A stretch of 28,386 nucleotides of DNA, from positions 1 through 28,386 of the forward strand of contig JNEU01000183.1 in NCBI GenBank assembly GCA_000697475.1, written 5' to 3'. Shown here in pieces: positions 20,166 through 28,386 of the stretch (positions within the stretch are counted from its first letter, which is position 1; each line of letters opens with the position of its first letter). The notes beneath the pieces are model-generated. The model was not told where the DNA came from and ran no database searches. It worked only from the letters and a program-made list of their open reading frames with translations. Origin of the DNA: Lichtheimia corymbifera B2541. Lineage: Eukaryota; Mucoromycota; Mucoromycetes; Mucorales; Lichtheimiaceae. The translations under genes were made by a program, and so were the position numbers.

Positions 20166-22070
20166 ATTTTCAATTGAAGCATGAGGTCTTTATGAGAACG
20201 AAATTGATTAGCATGTCCATGAGCATATTGTGTGAAAGTTTGAGGTTCGAGGTGGGCAATCTCAAGGTTATGGGGCGTCCACACTACTCATATTCCCATT
20301 CGTTTATCGTCCGACGCTCCCATTTTATTTCTCATAATGAAGCATATGGTTTTTAAATGAATAGAGTTGATCGGCATGTCGAAGCCCACGCGTCTGACCA
20401 AGTTTCACGATGGAGGAGGGCAACGGCGGGGGTATGCACTATGCACCCACCGTCCGTCCATGGTCTCCCCTATATTTGGGCCGCCCGATTCATTGAAACA
20501 TCATAACGAAGTATGCGATTTTTAAATGAATGGAATTGATCAGAATGACTCAGAGAACCTTCATACCAAGTTTCATGTTCGAAATGGGGAATCCCAAGAT
20601 TATTCATACTATTTGACTTTTTCATAAATCCGGCGCTTTCCCAATTTCCATCCGTTATAGTAAACCCCACATTATACCCTCCCATTCAAAATCTTTAAAT
20701 GAAACGCGGGTCCTTTATTATAACAAAGTTGATCAGCATGCCCGAATGCATCTTCTGACCAAGTTTGAGGTCAAGGTGAGTAAACTCAAGACCATGGATC
20801 AATTTACAGTGTGCTTGGATATGTAGTGCAGTGCCTGACCTATTTAATTTCCACCTCTTCCACTCACACTTTATATCTCTTCTTCCCATTCTCAACTGTT
20901 GCCCCATTTAACTACAACTACAACCAGCGAACGATTGTCCTGCTTCAACCCACCATGTCAATTGCTACGAAAGGCTTGATCTGATTGCCTTTGACTGAAT
21001 GGCAAGTTCCATGGCGTGTGGACCCCCACTACAGCAACACCCGCTTTCCTTGACACGCTACACGCTCTCTTGCACACTCCTCGACCACAATCAAACGTAA
21101 CAGCAGCTGCCATTAGCAAGGTCTTTACTCCATCGCCTCAAACAGCATTCACAACCTTGTCACTCTACTACAACACACGCTCTTGCACACACCTCTGCCG
21201 CACCAAACGTAACAGCTATTGCTATTATCAAGGCCTTTATTTCTTGTCTTAGTTTACTTGCAGCAACTTGCTTTGATACATACGGATTACAATGGATGGG
21301 ATGTCATATCAACTATCAAGTACACCGCAATACAAGTAATCTTCATCTGGTTGGGCTGCGATTGAGGAAAATGACCAAGAAAGGATTGACCAGCAGCCGG
21401 ATGGATAAGGGAGCATATCAGCAGCTATCACATGGCAGTCTTCAACCAACATAGTGGATTTGATGGATGGATGCAATCAAGTACAGTGATGAGATATCCT
21501 GGAATGCTGCTTTGGTTACTTGGAGCGAGCGTCGTCCGCAGGAACGATCACGTGGATACGGCTTAGGATGATGATGGATTGGATGGGATCGACCAAATGG
21601 ATGATATCTCGGAGAAAGGTGCTTTACAGTCATGGACACTGTTGGAATACTCAGGTCAATGCATGCAGCAGCTATCTTACAATCATGGATGAAGGATGTT
21701 TATGACGGCAGCAATCAAGAATACAATGGCACATTTATCCCTGTCAACTCGATGTGATACACATGTAGCTTATCAATTTACAATGCTGTTCCCTTATCAT
21801 ACTTTCTCGATAAACAACATATACACTACCAGGTGCCATTATTCGATTTTTCCATTAAATTCAACATATTAACTAAACGATCATCATGCCATTAGTTCAT
21901 ACACTTAAGTTGTGGATTACTGGGTGGTTTCTGGATTGAAAGGAGGGGGAACAGGAACTTGAAAGTTGTAAAGCGAGATTGAATCACTTACATCATCGTA
22001 TCGAGATGCTTTTGTTCTTTTGTCACATGTCCTAGCTCATGTATTGATAGACGAAAGGCAGGAATGGTTC
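20166..22070 (+). repeat. Dispersed repeat unit, copy 1 (about 1.9 kb)
   Basis: Order of parts: three or four core modules (TTTATGAGAACGAAATTG..., TTTTTAAATGAAT..., ACAAAGTTGATCAGCATG...) to about 20800; a C/T-rich block beginning TTTAATTTCCACCTCTTCCA (about 20838) and containing two tandem sub-repeats of about 100 bp (21060-21165, 21175-21260; shared ACGCTCTTGCACAC and CGTAACAGC); a block with ATGGATGCAATCAAG (about 21466) and GATGATGATGGATTGGATGG (about 21568); and a tail with TTTCTGGATTGAAAGG (about 21928). Copies 2 and 3 repeat this order. No transposase or reverse transcriptase is recognisable. It may be a non-autonomous or decayed mobile element. Confidence 0.75.
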
Positions 22071-22137
22071 TCGAACGCTTGCATTGCATGATGTTAATCC
22101 GGGAGTGATGATTCCCAACATAGTGCTTGGTTCAGTG

Positions 22138-22802
22138 CTGTAAGCGTGATGCTATATGAAAAGTGGTCTTTGTTGATTGTCAAGTAGCTTGAGCCTAATA
22201 GAGCCAAAGATGCAGAGGGGCGCGTTTATGTAGCACATCTGTTTGGGGTGAACAGAAAGCGCGAATGCATGATAGTTAATGAATGATTCAATAACAGCCA
22301 TACATTGGCAGCCTTTTTTTTCATCCCCAGCTTTTGCCCAATCCACTTGATGGGAATGATGCGCCTACTCCAGTCGAGCATTTCCGTGATTCAATTGTCG
22401 TGATCCGAGCTGATTGGGCTGAGTTACGCTCAAATAGAGAGACATCAGTTGAGGTAGATTGTGCATGCTGCATGTATGGGCTGATATCCTCTTGGTTTGA
22501 GCGTAACTCGGTCAGATCAGCTCGGATCAAGAAAGTTTAATGATGGAGATGAATGTCTGGAGCATATGCATCGTTCCCATCAAGTGGATTGGGCAAAAGC
22601 TGGGGATGGAAGAAAGTGCATGTTAGCTGCCAATGTATGCATTGGAAATGGCGTTTGCGTACCTGTCATGCATTGTCCCTGAAGCGCTGACTTTTTGACT
22701 CAGATACACGAACACGCCCCTCTGCATCTTCGGCTCTATTTGGCTCTAGCTACTTGACAATTAACAAAGACCACTTTTCATATAGCATCACGCTTACAGC
22801 AT
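22138..22802. repeat. Foldback element with about 85-bp near-identical inverted ends
   Basis: The left end (22138-22222: GTAAGCGTGATGCTATATGA, then AAGTGGTCTTTGTT... and GATGCAGAGGGGCG) is repeated inverted at about 22718-22802 with about 4 mismatches in 85. Pairing continues inward in blocks (CATACATTGGCAGC; CCCCAGCTTTTGCCCAATCC; GATCCGAGCTGAT; GAGTTACGCTCAAA) to a centre near 22470, so nearly the whole 665 bp can fold on itself. No protein is recognisable. It resembles a MITE or foldback element; target-site duplications were not identified. Confidence 0.75.
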
Positions 22803-24115
22803 ATGTAAAACATAAAGATGCCTGTATCTCTAAACTTTACAATGAAACGTGGGGTCTTCAATCGAACAAAGTTGCTCGTCGGGGTGAAGCGCACCTTGGG
22901 TGCAAGTTTCACGATCGTCGTGGCCATTCTCACATTCACCCAATGTCACCACCGGCCAAAGTTGAACTTGAGGTTGACCTCTTGAATTTTTTTCGACGAG
23001 GCCGGTGGTGACATTGCGAAATCTAGGATCGTCGACGTTGATCGTGAAACTTGCACCCAAGGTGCGCTTCACCCGACGAGCAACTTTGTTCGATTGAGGA
23101 GCCCATGTTTCATTGTAAAGTTTGGAGATAAATGCACTTTTACGTTTTTACATATGCTGAAATCATGATGCTATATGGCAAGTGGTGTTTGTTCATATTG
23201 AAGTAGCTTGGCCTTGATAGAGCGGAAGTTGCTCAGGGGCGTGCTTGTATAACACAGCTCATTTGCATGATACTTCACAATGAACAACACCACTTGTCAT
23301 ATAGCATCACGCTTTCAGCATATGTAAAAACGGAAGAGTGGATGTATCCAGGATTGGCAAGCGTGATCGTGGAACATGATTGACAAGGTGCGCTCCACCA
23401 CGACGAGCAATATTGTTCTATGAAAAAGCTTATGTTTGATTGTAAAGTTTTTATATAAATGTACTTATACGCTTTTCCATATATTGAAAGCATGGTGCTA
23501 TATGACAGGTGGTGTTTGTTCATTGCGAAGTATCAAGGAATGAGCTGTGTTATACAAGCACGCCCTTGCGCATCTTCCACTCTATCAAGGCCAAGCTACT
23601 TCAATATGAACAAACACCGCTTGTCATATAGCATCATGATTTCAGCATATGTAAAAACGTAAAAGTGCATTTATCTCCAAACTTTACAAGGAAACATGGG
23701 CTCCTCAATCGAACAAAGTTGCTCGGCTGTTTGAAGCGCACCTTGGGTGCAAGTTTCACGATCAACGTCGACGATCCTAGATTTCGCAATGTCACCACCG
23801 GCCTCGTCGAAAAAAATTCAAGAGGTCGACCCACGATCCACTTTGGCTGGTGGTGACATTGCGAAATCTCGGATCGGCGAGCCTGATCGTGAAACTTGCA
23901 TTCAAGGTGCGCTTCACCCCGACGAGCAACTTTGTTCGATTGAAGACCCCACGTTTCATTGTAAAGTTTAGAGATACAGCTATCTTTATGTTTTTACTAT
24001 GCTGTACGCGTAATGCTATATGAAGAGCGGCGTTTGCTCATTGGGAAGTATCATGCAAATGAGCTGTGTTGCACAAAGAAGTCCGTCTGCATCTTCGGCT
24101 CTGTCGGGGTCTACC
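22690..24115. repeat. Nested palindrome array with alternating half-units
   Basis: One large inverted repeat is centred near 23.40 kb: the left arm (about 22690-23330) pairs with the right arm (about 23475-24115). Between 22975-23225 and 23575-23825 the arms look about 97% identical. Each arm holds a further palindrome, centred near 22975 and 23820, with near-perfect stems (AATGTCACCACCGGCC / GGCCGGTGGTGACATT at 22975; CGCAATGTCACCACC / GGTGGTGACATTGCG at 23820). The GCTATATG...AAGTGGTGTTTGTTCA motif and its complement mark unit ends at about 22150, 22780, 23170, 23300, 23490, 23630, 24010 and 24150. The frames within are mirror images of each other, not genes. Confidence 0.8.
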
Positions 24116-25960
24116 TACTTGACAATGAACAAAGACCACTTGTCATATAGCATCACGCTTATAGCATAGGCAAAAGATGGAGGCGCCTGTTTCTCCAAAT
24201 CTCCATAGTGATGTGTAGAGGTTTTATGAGAACGATATTGATGAGCATGACCGAGAGCACATCCTGACCAAGTTTCGACGTCCCCACCAGCAATATCGGC
24301 GCGCACGGCCGTACACCCTATTTATGTTACTATCCCTTCGTCGTCTCTCCTACATTCAATGTTTTCATAATGAACTCTGGGGACTTTATGAGAACGAAAT
24401 TGCTCGGCGTGGTCGAAAGGATGTTGTGTGAAAGTTTCAGGTTTGAGGTGGGCAATCTCGGTAAGCAGGAGCGTCTACCCTACTTTCTCCTACTTTTGGG
24501 CTGCCCCGCATTCAAATGTTCATAATGAACCATGCGGTTTTTAAATGAATGGAGTTGATCAGCATGTGCGAGAGTACTGTCTGACCAAGTTTCAAGTGCG
24601 AGATAGAGAATCCCAAGAAACTACATACTAAATGACTTTTTCATAAATCAGGCGCTTTCCCAATTTCCGCCCATCATAGTAAACCCCATATTATGCTCTC
24701 CCTTTCGAAATTTTCAAATGAAGTGTGGGTTCTTTATTAATACAAAGTTGTTCAGAATGTCCTAGAGCATATTGTGTGAAAGTTTGAGGGTCGAGATAGA
24801 CAATCCCAATATCATGCATTGATATCAGTGTATATGTGATATGTCTGACTGCCTGACAGATTTAATTTCCACCTCTTCCACTTGTAGCTTTCTTGTCTCT
24901 TCCTCCTATTCCCAACTGTTGCCCCATTCAAGTACAACCACCACCTGCGAACGATTGCTCTGTCTCAACCCATCCTGTCAACCCTACGATTGCCTTGATC
25001 CGATAGCCTTTGACTGGATGGCAACTCCACGGCATGTGCGCCCGCTGCAACACATACGTTTCTTGACACGACACACGCTCTTGCACACTCCTCTACCACG
25101 ATCAAGAATAACAGCGTTCATTCCAGCAGTTACTATTAGCAATGACTTTATTGTCTCAAGCAGAGTTCACAATCTTGTCACTCTACTACTACAACACGCT
25201 CCTCTGCCACAGCCATCCCGTAACAGCAGCTGCCATTAGCAAGGTCTCCACTGTCTCAAGTTACTTGCGGCCTCTTCACGTGGACAGCTGACAGCCATTG
25301 TATAAAAGCAGCTTTATTTACGCGTGGCAACTTGCAATGATGCATACCACTTCTAATGGATGGCCCCATATCAGCTATCAAGTATCCCCCAATACAAGCA
25401 CTCTTCGCCTTGTTGAGCTGCACTGAAAATGACCAAGAAAGAGAGAGACCAACACTCGGATGGAAAAGGAAGCATATCAGCAGCGATCACAGAGGCTCTT
25501 TCTTATTGGACTCGCAACGGTTATGGATGAATGAATGGATGCAATCAAGTGCAGTAATGTGGAATCTTGGAATGTTGCTTTGGCTACTTGGCTCGTCGTC
25601 AGCAGTAGCGAACACGTGGATACGGCTGAGGATGATGATGGATTGGGTGAATTGGATGGCATGGAAACGAGGGCTTATATCTTTGACAAGAGAGGATTTA
25701 CCACCTTGGATGATAATGCAACATGCAAGTCAATGCATGCAACAGCTACTTTTACAATCATGGATGAAAATGCTATGACGGCAGCAACCAAGAATACAAT
25801 GACACAACGACCCTGATGATGCTTTGTGATCCACTGGTTGGCATCTGGAAGGAAAGGAAGGATAGAAATTTGAAGGCCGGAAGGGGAGATTGGATTAGAC
25901 CCACATCATTGTATCGAGACGCTCTTGTTCCTTCTGTCATATTAGATTCATTAAAGCTTC
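24116..25960 (+). repeat. Dispersed repeat unit, copy 2
   Basis: Same order of parts as copy 1: core modules at about 24210-24290, 24375-24460, 24530-24615 and 24725-24810; the C/T-rich block from about 24858 (TTTAATTTCCACCTCTTCCA, identical to copy 1); the ATGGATGCAATCAAG block at 25535; and a tail near 25850-25950. It lacks about 160 bp present in copy 1 (about 21740-21910) and in copy 3. It forms an inverted pair with copy 3 around a centre near 26.06 kb, with arms of about 1.85 kb. Confidence 0.75.
25535..25816 (+). pseudogene. Best-preserved ORF remnant inside the dispersed repeat
   Basis: A frame of 93 codons starts with MDAIKCSNVESWNVALATW and contains HVDTAEDDDGLGELDG. The matching stretch of copy 3 (minus, 26631-26398) reads SWNVALVTWRVIPRN and TAEDDDGLDGIEEIDYI but is frameshifted near its start. 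That of copy 1 (from 21466) reads MDAIKYSDEISWNAALVTW and then has a frameshift and a TAG within HVDTA-DDDGLDGI. Thus all copies seem to derive from one ORF encoding a small acidic protein, now decayed. The family is not recognised. Confidence 0.35.
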
Positions 25961-26069
25961 ATTGTTCATACGCTGATTAGACGCTGGGTAGTGCCAATAA
26001 CTGAGTGTATACATGTTTAAATAGACGCTTGTATCTTCATTGTTAATAAACCCATAGTAATGGTATCCA

Positions 26070-27995
26070 CCAACCCTGCTTGTTACGGAAGCTTGATCCA
26101 TTGTAAGCTTAAATCACTCAATTTTGCATCCCGGCTTTCACATTTGTCTTTCCCCCTTTCAATCCAGAAACCAACCAATGATCCACACCTTTCCATACAC
26201 ATGAATTAATGATACCCCAGATATTACGTTGAATTCAATTTCATTCAAGGAAAAAGACGAATAATAGTATATTGTAGTGTGGATGTTTATAAAGTAGTAC
26301 TATGATAAAGTGACAGTATTGCAAATTGGATAAGGTACCAGTAAATCACATCGAGGCAACAGGGATAGTCGGGTCATTGTATTATTGGTTGCTGCTACTA
26401 TAAACATCCTTCATCCGTGATTGTAAAATAGCCGCTGCATGCATTGACTTGAGTATTCCAATAGCATCCATGGCTGTAAACACCTTTCGCCAGAATATAA
26501 TCAATTTCTTCAATTCCATCCAATCCATCATCATCCTCAGCCGTAACCAGGTGCTTGTTCCGGGGGATGACGCGCCAAGTAACCAAAGCAACGTTCCAGG
26601 ACATCCCATCACTGCACTTATTGCATCCATCCTACCAAATCCAATATGTTGGTTGAAACTAGCCATGTGATCGTTGCTGGTGTGCTCCCTTTTCCTACGC
26701 CTGGCTGTTGGTCAATCCTTCTGGGTCATCTTCCTTCGCAGCTCATCCAGGCGAAGATCGTTTGTATTGCGGTTGATTTGATAGCTGATATGACATCCCA
26801 TCCATTGGAATCCGTATGTGTCAAAACGAGTTGCTGCAAGTAACTTGAGACAATGGAGTAAAGACCGTGCTAATAGCAACAGCTGTTACGCTTGGTGGTG
26901 GCAGAGAAGTGGACAAGAGCGTGTGTTATAGTAGAGTGACAAGGCTGTGAACACTGTTTGAGACAATGGAGTAAGACCTGATAATAGCAACTGCTGAAAT
27001 GAATGCTGTTACGATTGGTCGCGGTTGAAGATTGTATAAAAAGTGGACTGTCAACGGACACGGGTGTTTTCGTGGGGTGCATACGCAATGAACTTCCATT
27101 CAGTCAGAGAAAATTGGATCAAGAGAAGTGTAGGATTGACATGATGGATTGGAGCAGGACATTGGTTCCCAGATGGTAGTTGTACTTGAATGGGCCAGCA
27201 GTTGAGGATGGGAAGAAGAGAAAATAAAGTGGAAGTGGAAGAAATGGAAATTTAAGTTGGTTGAGCTGTCAGGCATATTCATGCACACTGTAAATTGATC
27301 CATGACCCTGATTGTCTCTCTTGAACCTGAAACTTGCACACAATGTGCTCTAGGACATGCTGATCAACTTTGTCTTAATAAAGAACCCACACTTCATTTC
27401 AAAGTTTAGAATGGGAGGGTGTAATGTGGGGTTTACTATAGGCGGTCGGAAATGGGGTACGCGCCGGATTTATCATTTATCGATTTAGTATGTATTATCT
27501 TGGGATTGCCCACTGAGAACTTGAAACTTGGTCAGAAGGTTCGCTGAGACATGCTGATCAACCCCATTCATTTAAAAATCGCAGGCTTCATTATAAATGT
27601 TTTGAATGCGGGGCGGCCCAAATGTAGGGCAAAAGTAGGTTGGACGCTCCCTGAGCCTGAGGTCGCCCATCTCGAGCCTGAAACTTTCATGCATGGTACT
27701 TCCGATCACGGCGAGCAATTTCGTTCCGATAAAGATGCCACTCTTCATTATGAAGTTTTGCATGGCAGCGCCCAAATGTATGGACGAAAACATAGATAAG
27801 ATATACGGACCGCGCCCGCCGATATTGGTCATCTCGAGTATGAAACTTGGTCAGAAGGTCCTCTCGGCCACGCTGATCGACTTTGTTCTTATAATGATGC
27901 CACACTTCACCATGGCAACTTGTAGAAATAGGCACCTTTATGTTTTTACATATGCTGTAAGCCTAATGCTATATGGAGAGTGGTGTTTGTTCATT
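26070..27995 (-). repeat. Dispersed repeat unit, copy 3 (inverted)
   Basis: Reverse complement of the order seen in copies 1 and 2: outer end with CATATAGCATTAGGCTTACA (complement of about 27954-27973), core modules at about 27820-27920, 27660-27760, 27510-27590 and 27320-27400, the C/T-rich block ending near 26830, the SWNVALVTW block at 26398-26631, and the tail near 26100-26370. It keeps the roughly 160-bp segment that copy 2 lacks. Open frames here (26382-26666, 26398-26604, 27100-27339, 27551-27799) are remnants of repeat frames rather than host genes. Confidence 0.75.
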
Positions 27996-28010
27996 GTGAA
28001 GTATCATTAT

Positions 28011-28149
28011 CGTTGGTCACCAGGTCACCGAAAATTGTGACCAACCCCGCCAAATTTTTGGCAGGGTCACAAGCGGGGGTAGGCAAGATACCTGCGTAAA
28101 ATTGCGCCAAAGCGCAATATACCACAGGTACCCTATACCGTTGGTCACA
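28011..28149. mobile_element. Small hairpin-rich insertion-like element with 10-bp inverted ends
   Basis: TGTGACCAAC (28036-28045) and its complement GTTGGTCACA (28140-28149) bound 114 bp. A third, inverted copy, GTTGGTCAC, lies at 28012-28020, so CGTTGGTCAC is also directly repeated 128 bp apart (28011-28020, 28139-28148). Inside are two more short stems: GCCAAA-TT-TTTGGC (about 28050-28063) and ATTGCGC-CAAA-GCGCAAT (about 28101-28118). It sits exactly where the inverted repeat copy 3 ends. It may be a very small non-autonomous element or a junction relic. No clear target duplication was found. Confidence 0.45.
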
Positions 28150-28386
28150 GAATAGCACATAGCTAATTTTATATGATTGATGATATATAAAATGACTACA
28201 TATTTTGAAGGTACTACATATGGATCATTCATCAATGCTGGAGGAGCCTACTAACACCTATGTTTGCCTAGTTGAATATATACAACGGATGTATGCCACG
28301 ATATGTGATAGATAAACACTTAATAGCGTCCTTGTATTATACACGAGATGACTAGCGTTGATTTATTCAATGTATGATGTTATGGA
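28150..28386. other. Right edge, nothing recognised
   Basis: AT-rich, without a supported gene. It does not show the repeat cluster's core motifs, so it may be the first unique sequence beyond the cluster. Confidence 0.35.

Noticed and set aside
20470..20685. Minus-strand ORF similar to the one at 19945-20160, as a candidate gene pair
   Set aside because: Both are the same DNA repeat module. Over the best-conserved part (about 90% DNA identity) roughly half the changes alter the protein, so there is no sign of selection on the peptide.
22830..23856. Paired ORFs sharing LGASFTINVDDPRFRNVTT (minus 22830-23072, plus 23665-23856)
   Set aside because: They are identical because they lie in the two arms of a palindrome, not because a protein is conserved.
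20166..27995. CRISPR-like array or satellite of regular period
   Set aside because: Spacing is irregular, units are long and diverged, orientation changes, and the host is a eukaryote.

Overview
The window looks like nuclear DNA from a filamentous or early-diverging fungus. The genes are dense in introns: 10 in VAC8, 8 in the Vac1-like gene, 6 in the seven-helix gene, 4 in the transporter and 1 in the visible part of RPS13. The introns are mostly 55-110 nt, with GTAAGT-like donors and xTAG or xCAG acceptors. The gene set (RPS13, OPT oligopeptide transporter, VAC8, VAC1/PEP7) is fungal. A Mucoromycota-type organism is my inference from intron density and style; no species is claimed.

Layout. 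Positions 1-472 hold the 5' part of ribosomal protein S13 on the minus strand. It shares a 113-bp divergent promoter with a candidate two-exon 50-residue gene (586-797, +). From 0.8 to 5.0 kb there is no gene I can name. It holds coding-like fragments, two in-frame peptide repeats, a duplicated 20-codon segment whose differences are mostly silent, and a likely terminal exon (4691-4975). An intact five-exon OPT transporter lies at 5477-7979 (minus), with a repeated inverted-repeat motif and a perfect RFX-type X-box upstream. About 2.3 kb without a recognisable gene follows. Next come three well-built genes: VAC8 (10477-12840, +), a seven-helix membrane protein (13162-14941, minus, convergent with VAC8), and a Vac1/Pep7/Rabenosyn-like FYVE protein (16538-18774, +).

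From about 19.8 kb to the right edge no host gene is recognisable. The DNA is a cluster of related repeats. A dispersed unit of about 1.6-1.9 kb occurs three times (two direct copies, one inverted). Between the first two copies lies a nested set of palindromes in which half-units of about 210 bp alternate in orientation, and some arms look nearly identical. A 114-bp piece with 10-bp inverted ends closes the cluster. This could be a nest of non-autonomous foldback-type elements, a heterochromatic or subtelomeric repeat field, or a source of hairpin RNA.

Functionally, Vac8 (acylated armadillo protein of the vacuole membrane) and Vac1/Pep7 (endosomal tether) both serve endosome/vacuole membrane traffic and sit within 6 kb of each other with the seven-helix gene between them. 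The OPT gene imports peptides. RPS13 is a housekeeping gene.

All gene models were spliced by hand from reading frame, splice-site sequence and resemblance to known families. I made no database search.
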